A stretch of 64,000 nucleotides of DNA from assembly GCF_041435495.1 (NCBI RefSeq), contig NZ_CP108644.1, positions 7,673,501-7,737,500 of the forward strand, read 5' to 3'. The notes beneath the pieces are model-generated. The model searched no databases, was not told where the DNA came from, and saw only the letters and a program-made list of their open reading frames with translations. Position numbers and translations under genes: made by a program. Below are positions 8,549 to 16,116 of the stretch, in pieces (position 1 is the first letter of the stretch; every line of letters begins with the position of its first letter). This stretch comes from Streptomyces sp. NBC_01116 (GTDB taxonomy: Bacteria > Actinomycetota > Actinomycetes > Streptomycetales > Streptomycetaceae).

Positions 8549-8989
8549 ATGACGCGAATCGAACCGGCACAGGAAGCACTGCTCCGTCTCTTCGGTGAGC
8601 ACGACGGCGGAGTCCTGGTCACGCTGAAGCAGGACGGACGCCCCCAGCTGTCCAACGTCAATCACGCCTTCTATCCCGAGGAACGGGTGGTCCGCGTCTC
8701 GATCACCGAGGGCCGGGCCAAGACCCGCAACCTGCGGCGAGACCCCCGGGCGAGCTACCACGTCACCAGCGACGACCGCTGGGCCTGGACCGTCGCCGAC
8801 GGAACCGCGGAACTGACCCCGCCCGCCGCGGCGCCGGACGACGCCACGGTGGAGGCGCTGATCACGCTCTACCGGGACGTCAAGGGCGAGCACCCCGACT
8901 GGGACGACTACCGGCGGGCCATGGTCCAGGACCGCAGAGTGCTGCTCACCCTGCGCATCGACCACGTCTACGGGCAGCCGCGTGGCTGA
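8549..8989 (+). CDS. PPOX-class F420-dependent oxidoreductase
   Basis: 146 residues of the pyridoxamine-phosphate-oxidase split-barrel fold: GGVLVTLKQDGRPQLSNVNH, then RVSITEGRAKTRNLRRDPRA and a C-terminal YRRAMVQDRRVLLTLRIDHVYG. This arrangement is that of the Rv1155-like branch, which uses F420 rather than FMN. The compact single-domain length agrees. The ATG at 8549 gives the expected N-terminus; longer in-frame readings would cross the divergent TetR gene. The divergent TetR regulator may control it. The substrate cannot be told from sequence. Confidence 0.85.
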   Translation: MTRIEPAQEALLRLFGEHDGGVLVTLKQDGRPQLSNVNHAFYPEERVVRVSITEGRAKTRNLRRDPRASYHVTSDDRWAWTVADGTAELTPPAAAPDDATVEALITLYRDVKGEHPDWDDYRRAMVQDRRVLLTLRIDHVYGQPRG

Positions 8990-9091
8990 CGCCACCGCCG
9001 TCCGGGACGGTTGCCCCGTTCAGCATCTTCTGGTCGCCCTGTCGTACAGGCCGACCATAATGAGACGACACCGACTCCCTCAGGAGATGTT

Positions 9092-10303
9092 GTGACCGGC
9101 GCTGACTACTTGCTTCCGTTCCGCACGAGACTGCGCTCGATGCGCACCGAGTCCTTCGGGGCCGATCCGGCCGGAGCGCGGATGGAGCGCATCCGCCGCT
9201 CGCCCCATTTCGTCGACGGGATGTTCCAGAACCCGGTGGGGGCGCGGACCAGGCCCTCCGGGTCCACCGTCGAATTCGCCAAGACCTACTTCCAGAAGGA
9301 GCAGCGGGCCCGCAGGACGCCGAAAGGCACCGTGCCGGTCCACGCCACGACCCTCGCCGACCTGGCCGCACCTCCCGCCACCGGGCTCCGGCTGACCTGG
9401 ATGGGCCATTCCAGCGTGCTGGCGGAGATCGACGGCGGACGGATCCTGTTCGACCCGGTCTGGGGCGAGCGCTGTTCCCCGTTCCCGTTCGCCGGGCCCA
9501 AGCGCCTGCACCCCACTCCGCTGTCGCTGGCCGCGCTCGGACCCGTCGACGTGGTCGTCATCTCCCACGACCACTACGACCACCTCGACCTGCCGACGAT
9601 CCGCGCCCTGGCGGGGACCGACACGGTCTTCGCCGTGCCGCTCGGGGTCGGCGCCCATCTGGAGCGCTGGGGCGTCCCCACGAGCCGGATGCGCGAGCTC
9701 GACTGGAACGAGACCGCGACCGTCGCCGGAATCAGCCTCACCGCCACTCCCGCACGCCACTTCTGCGGCCGCGGACTGCGCAACCAGCAGCACACCCTCT
9801 GGGCGTCGTGGGCGGTCACGGGCCCGGAGCACCGCATCTACCACAGCGGGGACACCGGCTACTTCCCCGGCTTCCGGGACATCGGGGCCGAGCACGGGCC
9901 CTTCGACGCCACCATGATCCAGATCGGCGCGTACTCGGAATACTGGCCGGACATCCACATGACCCCCGCCGAAGGCATGCGCGCCCACCTGGACCTCCAG
10001 GGCGGCCGCCCGCACGGTGTGCTGCTGCCGATCCACTGGGGCACCTTCAACCTGGCGCCGCACGCCTGGGCGGAACCCGGGGAGTGGACGAAGGACGCCG
10101 GCGAGGACGCCGGGCAGGCGGTGGCCTTCCCCCGGCCGGGGGAACCGTTCGAGCCTGCGGGAACCCTCCCCGTGGAGCCGTGGTGGCGGCCTCTGTCCAC
10201 GTCCCTCGCCCGCCCGTGGCGCCGCACGGAGAAGCAGGCCGGACCGGGATCAGGCCCGGCACCGGCGGCGCGGAGCGATCTCGACCTCGCCGGGGAGCGC
10301 TGA
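9092..10303 (+). CDS. MBL-fold metallo-hydrolase, UlaG/NAPE-PLD-like
   Basis: 403 residues. The metallo-beta-lactamase metal motif is SHDHYDHLD (H159-D-H161-Y-D163-H164), preceded by RLTWMGHSSVLAEIDG and ILFDPVWG and followed by RHFCGRGLRNQQ and YHSGDTGYFPGF. This is the layout of the large-substrate branch that includes N-acyl phosphatidylethanolamine phospholipase D and UlaG lactonase. The GTG at 9092 was chosen because AGGAGA lies 4 bases upstream; an ATG at 9011 would add an unconserved leader. The tail after about residue 350 is a variable proline-rich extension. It probably hydrolyses a phosphodiester, lactone or amide in the cytoplasm. Confidence 0.85.
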   Translation: MTGADYLLPFRTRLRSMRTESFGADPAGARMERIRRSPHFVDGMFQNPVGARTRPSGSTVEFAKTYFQKEQRARRTPKGTVPVHATTLADLAAPPATGLRLTWMGHSSVLAEIDGGRILFDPVWGERCSPFPFAGPKRLHPTPLSLAALGPVDVVVISHDHYDHLDLPTIRALAGTDTVFAVPLGVGAHLERWGVPTSRMRELDWNETATVAGISLTATPARHFCGRGLRNQQHTLWASWAVTGPEHRIYHSGDTGYFPGFRDIGAEHGPFDATMIQIGAYSEYWPDIHMTPAEGMRAHLDLQGGRPHGVLLPIHWGTFNLAPHAWAEPGEWTKDAGEDAGQAVAFPRPGEPFEPAGTLPVEPWWRPLSTSLARPWRRTEKQAGPGSGPAPAARSDLDLAGER

Positions 10304-10368
10304 CCGGATGGCCGGCCTGACCGGATTCCCGGCGAAGCCGTGTGCCGCCCGCGAGGCTCACCGCTGAA

Positions 10369-10396
10369 GGCCGCCGCCGGACGCCCGGCGGCGGCC
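10369..10396. terminator. Hairpin between convergent genes
   Basis: A perfect 12-bp GC stem (10369-10380 with 10385-10396) with a 4-base loop lies between the convergent MBL-hydrolase and MerR genes. There is no U-tract, as is usual in streptomycetes, and it can serve both directions. Confidence 0.65.
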
Positions 10397-10406
10397 GTGT
10401 GGCCGG

Positions 10407-11168
10407 TCAGGCGAGCCGGGAGTCCGCGTAGGCCTCGATGGCGTCCCGCTGGTACGCGGCCAGGCCCGGGGCGATCGCCTCGTAGGCGGCCCGCCACTGC
10501 TCGTTGTCCACGCAGAAGCGCCCGATCGCACGGAACTCGTCGGCGGACACGGGGTGCAGTTCGGTGAGCGCGCGGTGCTGACCCTCGATCTCGGCCAACA
10601 TGGGCCCGGCGTCGGCCGGGGCGCCCGCGGCCATGTGCTCGGCCAGCCGGATCATCAGCGCCGTGCGCTCGCGCTGCCCCGCCTCGATCTCGGCCGGGGT
10701 CAGGGCGGCCGCCCGTCGGGCGGCCTTCTCGGCGAGCTCGGGAAAGTCGCGCAGATTCTCCTCGTACCGAGAGGGCTGGATGCCCTCGAACAGGTTCTCC
10801 GGTCGGTTGATGGCGGTCATGGGCCTGCCGTCCCTTCTGGACTGTTTCAGCTCGGCGATCGTGCGGGAGACGGTCGCGGCCAGGGCGTTGAGCCGGTCCC
10901 TCTCCGCGAGCAGCCGTCGGTGGTGTCCGCGCAGGGCCTCCACCGTGTCGACCTGGTCGGCGAGGACCCTGCCGATCTCCGGCAGTCCGACGTCCAGGGC
11001 CCGCAACACGAGGATCTGCTGCAACAGCAGGAGCTGGTGCTCCTCGTAGTAGCGGTGGCCGTTGGAGCCGATCCGGGCCGGCGGCAGCAGACCGATCTCG
11101 TCGTAGTGCCGCAGGGTCCGGGCGGTCACCCCCGACATCCGGGCGACCTCCGCGATCGGCCAGTCCAT
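10407..11168 (-). CDS. MerR family regulator with TipAS-like domain
   Basis: 253 residues. Residues 1-70 are a MerR DNA-binding head (IAEVARMSGVTARTLRHYDEIGL, with the LRHYD motif), followed by a long dimerising helix. The last about 120 residues contain RYEENLRDFPELAEKAARR and RFCVDNEQWRAAYEAIAPGLA, the globin-like antibiotic-recognition domain of TipAS/SkgA-type regulators that traps thiopeptides or other drugs. The ATG at 11168 fits a GGGAG site 5 bases upstream; a GTG two codons earlier is possible. A MerR-type promoter lies 50 bases upstream of the start, so it very likely activates its own transcription when ligand binds. No obvious resistance gene is next to it. Confidence 0.88.
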   Translation of the reverse strand: MDWPIAEVARMSGVTARTLRHYDEIGLLPPARIGSNGHRYYEEHQLLLLQQILVLRALDVGLPEIGRVLADQVDTVEALRGHHRRLLAERDRLNALAATVSRTIAELKQSRRDGRPMTAINRPENLFEGIQPSRYEENLRDFPELAEKAARRAAALTPAEIEAGQRERTALMIRLAEHMAAGAPADAGPMLAEIEGQHRALTELHPVSADEFRAIGRFCVDNEQWRAAYEAIAPGLAAYQRDAIEAYADSRLA

Positions 11169-11219
11169 CGTCACTCCCTCACGAGCGCCTTGCCGGGCCG
11201 GCTCTTCCGGCCCTGGTTG

Positions 11220-11250
11220 ACCGTAGAAGCTGCCGCAGCGGCAACTTCAA
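11220..11250 (-). promoter_or_regulatory. MerR-type promoter with palindromic spacer
   Basis: Read on the minus strand: TTGAAG (-35, 11250-11245), a 19-base spacer, then TACGGT (-10, 11225-11220). The overlong 19-bp spacer is the hallmark of MerR-activated promoters. The 23-bp inverted repeat at 11226-11248 has arms GAAG(T/C)TGCCGC around one central base, with one mismatch, and fills the spacer. It points into the MerR gene. Confidence 0.75.
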
Positions 11251-11302
11251 GCCTGAGTCCGCGCCCGAAGGAAGACCGGCCACCGGGCTGTGGTGGCCGG
11301 TT

Positions 11303-11800
11303 TCAGCATCGGCCCTCCTCGACGGTGACGGAGAGGCCGACCGTGATGTTCTCCAGCGCCGGCTCGGGCTCCGGCGGTGACACACCGAGACAGAACGTGG
11401 CGTCGACGTCCTGTGCCGTGACCTCGAACAGGTCGACGGACGGGTCCGCGTCCTCGTCGTAGGGATCGTTCGCGTCCTCGACGTGCACCACTCCGCCGGT
11501 CGAGGGGCCTTCGCCGCTCTCCTCCAGCGCGTCGCGGATCAGACGGTCGTAACCGCCGGTCCAGGTGCTGAAGGTGTGCCGCTCCGACTCCAGGTCCCGG
11601 ACGGCCGTGTGCACGGCGTCGCGCAACTCGCCCTCGCTCCACGAAGAACTCGCGTGGAGGTAGTACATGCCGCCGGCGGCGAACAGCAGGGATCCGATGA
11701 TGAGGGCGACACCGATCGGATGGTTCGGGTTGTAGACGTAGCGACTCGTCCCCCAGTCAGAGCGGACGAATATCGGCTCGTCGTCATGATCCTTGCTCAT
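11303..11800 (-). CDS. Single-pass membrane protein of unknown function
   Basis: 165 residues. A short acidic cytoplasmic head (DHDDEPIFVRSDWG) is followed by one hydrophobic helix (IGVALIIGSLLFAAGGMYYL, about residues 29-48) and an outside domain of about 110 residues rich in Asp, Glu and Ser, with a lone pair of cysteines near the end. The ATG at 11800 gives a sensible start; an upstream in-frame ATG at 11941 would add a long Arg-rich leader that looks noncoding. I do not recognise a family. It is divergent from the small membrane protein at 11950. Confidence 0.6.
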   Translation of the reverse strand: MSKDHDDEPIFVRSDWGTSRYVYNPNHPIGVALIIGSLLFAAGGMYYLHASSSWSEGELRDAVHTAVRDLESERHTFSTWTGGYDRLIRDALEESGEGPSTGGVVHVEDANDPYDEDADPSVDLFEVTAQDVDATFCLGVSPPEPEPALENITVGLSVTVEEGRC

Positions 11801-11949
11801 GTGCGGGAGCCTAGAGCCTCCCGTTCGGATCGTTCCGGGCCCGTCGCCGCCGGGCCGGGTCCCCGGGGCCGGCCATGGCGTCCTCGTCATGCTCCCGACA
11901 CCGCCCGCGGCGCAACGATCGGACGCCGGTGTGCGTCTCATCGGGTGTG

Positions 11950-12426
11950 ATGGATCTTCCCGAGACCACGTATCCCGTCGACACGCAGGACGAGCACGAG
12001 GACGAGGGCGTGCGGTCCGGCCCGCTGCGGCGCCACGCGCTGTGGGCGGCGCTCGTCACCGCCGCCGGACTGACGCTGGGGTGGCTGGGCGCGCTGTTCC
12101 GGATCGGCCCGGAGGAGTACGGCCTGCCGCCCGCCGCTCCGGGAGCGCTCTGGCCCTACCTGCTCGCCTGGGCCGCGATCGGCCTGGTGCTGGGCGCCGT
12201 CCTGCGGTTCGTGGCGGCCAGGGTGCCGGTCTACTCCCCGGCGGAGGTCCTCCTCGGCACCGTCATGATCGGCACCCGGCTGTCCCTGGGCTGGCGGCCG
12301 GAGCCGCTCGAAGTCGCGGGCCTGGCCGCGGCCGCCCTGCTCCTGGTGGCCCTCTGGTGCGCCGTCGCCCTGCGTGGGGCGGCCGTCGTGCGCCGGTCCC
12401 CGAGCGCTTCCGGGGACAGCCGCTAG
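11950..12426 (+). CDS. Small multi-pass membrane protein
   Basis: 158 residues with an acidic N-terminal tail (DTQDEHEDEG) and four predicted hydrophobic segments: ALWAALVTAAGLTLGWLGAL, LWPYLLAWAAIGLVLGAVL, AEVLLGTVMIGTRLSLG and a C-terminal alanine/leucine helix ending in RGAAVVRRS. No family was recognised. A GTG one codon before ATG 11950 is also possible. It is a stand-alone gene with no informative neighbours: divergent from another unknown membrane protein and followed by a PPOX flavoprotein. Confidence 0.6.
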   Translation: MDLPETTYPVDTQDEHEDEGVRSGPLRRHALWAALVTAAGLTLGWLGALFRIGPEEYGLPPAAPGALWPYLLAWAAIGLVLGAVLRFVAARVPVYSPAEVLLGTVMIGTRLSLGWRPEPLEVAGLAAAALLLVALWCAVALRGAAVVRRSPSASGDSR

Positions 12427-12582
12427 CGTCCCCGCGCGCCGGACCGCCAGCTCTCCCGCGTCGGGGGCCGGGAAGCACCGTGTACGACACGCCGCGCACT
12501 CCGGCGCCGGTGAACAGGAGACACGCCCGGCGTGCGGGGCACACTGGAGCAGTCCCCGGATCCCCGTACGAAGGAGCGTGCC

Positions 12583-13011
12583 GTGGCACTCACCCGTGAA
12601 GAGCGCGAACAGTTCCTCGCCGAACCCCATATCGCCGCGCTGGCCGTCGCCTCGCGGGGCAGCGACCGGGCCCCGCTCAGCGTTCCCATCTGGTATCAGT
12701 ACGCGCCGGGCGGCGACGTGCGCATCCTCACCGGCCGCACCTCGCGCAAGGCCGAACTGATCGACGCGGCAGGCCGGTTCACGCTGCTGGTCGACCGGGT
12801 GGAGCCGACCATCCGCTACGTCTCCGTCGAGGGACCCGTCGTCGACACCCGGCCCGCCACGCGCGCGGACCTGGAGGAGGTGTCGGCGCGCTACCTTCCG
12901 GCCGAGAAGGTCGCCGGCTACGTGGACTTCGCCTGGGAGAACCACGGTGAGCAGGTGGTGATCACCCTGCGCCCCGAACGCTGGGTCAGCTCGGACCTCG
13001 GCCAGGTCTGA
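12583..13011 (+). CDS. Pyridoxamine 5'-phosphate oxidase-fold protein
   Basis: 142 residues of the split beta-barrel flavin-binding fold: EREQFLAEPHIAALAVASRG, PLSVPIWYQYAPGGDVRIL, GRTSRKAELIDAAGRFTLLV, and an ending GEQVVITLRPERWVSSDLG. The dual WY and R-x-S-R-K pattern is typical of PPOX proteins that bind FMN or F420. GTG 12583 is preceded by AAGGAG at 6 bases, which fixes the start. This is the second PPOX protein in the window and is not a close duplicate of the one at 8549. The substrate is unknown. Confidence 0.82.
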   Translation: MALTREEREQFLAEPHIAALAVASRGSDRAPLSVPIWYQYAPGGDVRILTGRTSRKAELIDAAGRFTLLVDRVEPTIRYVSVEGPVVDTRPATRADLEEVSARYLPAEKVAGYVDFAWENHGEQVVITLRPERWVSSDLGQV

Positions 13012-13111
13012 GCCGCGGCTGTGCGGCGCGGGCGGCGGAGCCCTGCCCCTGCGGGCCGGCCGCCGGGCGTTCTCCAGGTGTGGCGACGCCGGCACGGGGG
13101 AGGCGCGCCTC

Positions 13112-14041
13112 ATGCACTCCTGGACTCTTGACGACATGCCCGACCTCTCCGGCTCCACCGCCGTGGTCACCGGCGCCAACAGCGGCATCGGCGCGGTGAC
13201 CGCCCTCGTCCTGGCCCGCTCCGGCGCGCGGACCGTTCTCGCGTGCCGCGATCCGGAGCGCGGCCGGCGCGCCGTGGACGCCGTCCACCGAGCCGCCCCC
13301 GGCTCGGACGCCCGGCTCGTCCGCCTCGATCTGGCCGATCTGAGCAGTGTGGCCGAGGCCGCGGAGGTCATCGCGAAGGAGGTCGACGGGCGCCTCGACC
13401 TCCTGGTGAACAACGCCGGGGTGATGGCCCTGCCGCCACTCCGTACGGCGGACGGTTTCGAGATGCAGTTCGGCACCAACCACCTGGGCCACTTCGCGCT
13501 GACCAACCGGCTGCTGCCCGTCCTCGGGGTCCGGGGTCCGGCGCGCGTGGTGACGCTCTCCTCGATCGGCCACCGGATCGGCCGTATCGACCTCGGGGAC
13601 CTCAACGCCGAGCGGGCGTACAGCAAGTGGCGGGCCTACGGCCAGTCCAAGCTCGCCAACCTGCTGTTCACGGACGAGCTGGACCGGCGGGCCCGCGCCG
13701 CAGGCCGGGACATGGTGGCGCTGGCGGCCCATCCCGGCCTCTCCGCTACGGAGTTGGGGCAGGCCGGGCCGCGTCTGTCCGGCCGGAACTGGGCCGCGAA
13801 GCTGGAGCGCGCCTCGCGTCTGTACACCCAGCCGGCATCGGCGGGGGCTCTGCCCGTGCTGTACGCGGCGACGCTGCCCGGTGCCCCGGGCGGCTCCTAC
13901 TACGGCCCCGCCCGCCTGGGCGAGACCCGGGGAGCCCCGGCGCCCGCCCGGAAGTCGCGGCGCGCCCAGGACCCGGTCATGGCACGGGCGTTGTGGGACG
14001 AGTCGGCCCGGCTGACCGGACTGGACGTCGACGCCGTGTGA
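13112..14041 (+). CDS. SDR family NAD(P)-dependent oxidoreductase
   Basis: 309 residues of a classical short-chain dehydrogenase: cofactor motif TGANSGIG near residue 20, structural NNAGVM motif, active-site YGQSK (Tyr-x3-Lys), and a serine in the LSSIGH strand before it. The long C-terminal part with AAHPGLSATELG is like retinol/WW-domain-oxidoreductase type SDRs. An alternative ATG at 13136 sits closer to the Rossmann strand and cannot be ruled out. It is monocistronic, followed by a strong hairpin and the convergent gap gene. Confidence 0.9.
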   Translation: MHSWTLDDMPDLSGSTAVVTGANSGIGAVTALVLARSGARTVLACRDPERGRRAVDAVHRAAPGSDARLVRLDLADLSSVAEAAEVIAKEVDGRLDLLVNNAGVMALPPLRTADGFEMQFGTNHLGHFALTNRLLPVLGVRGPARVVTLSSIGHRIGRIDLGDLNAERAYSKWRAYGQSKLANLLFTDELDRRARAAGRDMVALAAHPGLSATELGQAGPRLSGRNWAAKLERASRLYTQPASAGALPVLYAATLPGAPGGSYYGPARLGETRGAPAPARKSRRAQDPVMARALWDESARLTGLDVDAV

Positions 14042-14096
14042 CGCCTGCCGGGGCCGCCGAGAACAGGTCGTGCGGCCCCGGGGAGCGCTGCCCGCG

Positions 14097-14172
14097 CAGG
14101 TCGGGCACTACGAGGACACGTTCCGGAAGGCCGGAGGGCGGTGGCTCCTCGCCGCGCGGAGCACCTTCCGCA
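14097..14172 (+). pseudogene. Remnant of a SnoaL/NTF2-like domain C-terminus
   Basis: In this frame the DNA reads VGHYEDTFRKAGGRWLLAARSTFR, matching the last strands of SnoaL-like/NTF2-like proteins (a G-x-Y-x-D line followed by G-x-W-x2-x-R). No start, no upstream strands and no stop at the right place are present, so it is a leftover of about 25 codons between the SDR gene and the terminator. It could be the trace of a deletion fused behind the SDR gene. Confidence 0.4.
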
Positions 14173-14183
14173 CCGCTCACACG

Positions 14184-14218
14184 CCCGGTGCCCGGCAGGA
14201 GGCCTGCCGGGCACCGGG
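14184..14218. terminator. Strong hairpin between SDR and gap genes
   Basis: A perfect 16-bp stem (14184-14199 with 14203-14218) around a 3-base loop, placed between two convergent genes. It can act as a terminator for both. Confidence 0.75.
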
Positions 14219-14247
14219 GGAAGTACGTGCCGAGGAGCGTGCCGGGG

Positions 14248-15693
14248 TCAGACCGCCGGGGCCGGGTACGTCGGGTACTCCACGCCGGAGACGTGCTGCA
14301 CGACCCGGATGACCTGGCACGAGTAGCCGAACTCGTTGTCGTACCAGAGGTAGAGGATCGCGTTGTCGCCGTCGACCTTGGTGGCGCCCGCGTCGACGAT
14401 CGAGGCGTGGCGCGATCCGATGAAGTCGCTGGAGACCGCGTCGGGCGCGCTGATGAAGTCGATCTGGCGCTTGAGCGGCGAGGCCAGCGACACGTTGCGG
14501 AGGTAGTCGAGGACCTCTTCACGCGTGGTCTCGCGCTCCAGCCGCAGGCTGAGGATCGCGATCGAGACGTCCGGCACCGGGACGCGGATCGAGCTGCCGG
14601 TGATCGGCGCCTTCAGCTCGGGCAGTGCCTTCGCCACGGCCGAGGCGGCACCGGTCTCGGTGATGACCATGTTGAGCGCCGCCGAACGGCCACGGCGGTC
14701 CGAGCTGTGGTAGTTGTCCAGCAGGTTCTGGTCGTTGGTGTACGAGTGGACGGTCTCCACGTGCCCGCGCAGAACGCCGTACTCGTCCGCCATCGCCTTC
14801 AGCGGCGGGACGATCGCGTTGGTCGTGCAGGACGCGCAGGACAGGATCCGCTCGTCCGGCTTGACCGTGTCGTGGTTGACGCCGTGCACGATGTTCGGGA
14901 CGTCGCCCTTGCCGGGCGCCGTCAGCACGACCTTGGCGATGCCCGCCCGGAGGTGCTTGGAGAGGCCCTCGCGGTCGCGCCACCGACCGGTGTTGTCGAT
15001 CAGGATGGCGTCCTTGATGCCGTACGCCGTGTAGTCGACCGTCGTCGGGTCGTCGGAGTAGATCACCTGGATCTCGTTGCCGTTGGCGATGATCTTGCTG
15101 TTCGCCTCGTCGACGGTGATCGTGCCCTGGAACTGGCCGTGGATCGAGTCGCGCCGCAGCAGCGAGGCGCGCTTGACGATGTCCTGGCCGGAGCCCTTGC
15201 GGACGACGATGGCCCGCAGGCGCAGGCCGTTGCCCGAGCCGGCCTTCTCGATGAGCAGGCGGGCGATGAGCCGGCCGATGCGGCCGAAGCCGTAGAGCAC
15301 CACGTCACGCGACGCGCGGCGCTCGATCTTGTTGTCGCCCGTCGCCCCGGCGACGGCCTCAGCGGTGAACTCCTCGACCGAGAGTCCGCGCCCGTCGGCC
15401 CGGTACGTCGCGGCCAGCATGCCTATGTCGATCTGGGAGGGGCCGAGGTCGAGCGTCGTCAGCGCCTTCAGGAAGGGCATCGTCTCGGTGACCGAGAGCT
15501 CCTCGCCCGCGATCTGCCGGGCGAAGCGGTGCGTCTTGAGGATGCTGACCACCGACTTGTTCACCAGGGAGCGGCTGTGCAGCAGGACATTGACGTCCTG
15601 CTCGCGGTGCAGCTTCCCGATGATCGGGATCATCGACTCCGCGATCTCCTCGCGGTGCATCCAGTTGGTGAACGAGTCGTCATTGACAGTCAC
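14248..15693 (-). CDS. gap: Glyceraldehyde-3-phosphate dehydrogenase, long (481-residue) form
   Basis: 481 residues, much longer than the 335-residue classical enzyme because of an N-terminal extension of about 125 residues (REEIAESMIPIIGKLHREQD onward) before the NAD-binding GFGRIGRLIARL motif. The catalytic cysteine is C289 in SCASCTTNAIVP, and the C-terminal LWYDNEFGYS is intact. It interconverts glyceraldehyde-3-phosphate and 1,3-bisphosphoglycerate. Long forms like this one are a second, often gluconeogenic or stress-related isoenzyme in streptomycetes. The start is GTG 15693. The gene stands alone, convergent with the SDR gene across a strong terminator and divergent from the conservon across a 423-base gap. 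Confidence 0.93.
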   Translation of the reverse strand: MTVNDDSFTNWMHREEIAESMIPIIGKLHREQDVNVLLHSRSLVNKSVVSILKTHRFARQIAGEELSVTETMPFLKALTTLDLGPSQIDIGMLAATYRADGRGLSVEEFTAEAVAGATGDNKIERRASRDVVLYGFGRIGRLIARLLIEKAGSGNGLRLRAIVVRKGSGQDIVKRASLLRRDSIHGQFQGTITVDEANSKIIANGNEIQVIYSDDPTTVDYTAYGIKDAILIDNTGRWRDREGLSKHLRAGIAKVVLTAPGKGDVPNIVHGVNHDTVKPDERILSCASCTTNAIVPPLKAMADEYGVLRGHVETVHSYTNDQNLLDNYHSSDRRGRSAALNMVITETGAASAVAKALPELKAPITGSSIRVPVPDVSIAILSLRLERETTREEVLDYLRNVSLASPLKRQIDFISAPDAVSSDFIGSRHASIVDAGATKVDGDNAILYLWYDNEFGYSCQVIRVVQHVSGVEYPTYPAPAV

Positions 15694-16116
15694 AAGTTTA
15701 TCTTTCGAGCTAGGCGGCGCTCATATGGTAACCGGCTGCGCCGTCGCCCCGTCGGGTGGTCCCCTGCCTGCGGGTGAACCCCGTACGGGCGCCCCGTGCG
15801 GGGCCCGGGCGGACCCGGCGCGGCCGGCATGTGGGCGGCGCGGCGGCGCCACGGGCCGAATCGGGGCCAAGGTGGCGCAATCGGGCGCGCGTGCGAGAGG
15901 TCATACCAGAGTGGGACGGATGGCGGGCAAGTTCGACAACTGCCCGTCGCGCATACGTCATTGACGACTACCGTGTGTGCCCGGTGATCAACGGTGGGCT
16001 CATAACGTTCGGGCCTGCCCGACCGATGACCCGCGCCTGACCGACCACCGTAGGGGCCACCTCATGGACGCCGGCACGACCGCCGATCCCCGGTGCCCCC
16101 TGTACCGAGGACGCTG
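15694..16116. other. 423-base divergent intergenic region
   Basis: This stretch separates the gap gene (minus) from cvnA (plus) and must hold both promoters. A TTGACG hexamer at 15961-15966 could be a -35 for cvnA, but no convincing -10 stands at the right distance. Near the gap start the sequence is locally AT-richer. No open frame here has coding character. Confidence 0.4.
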
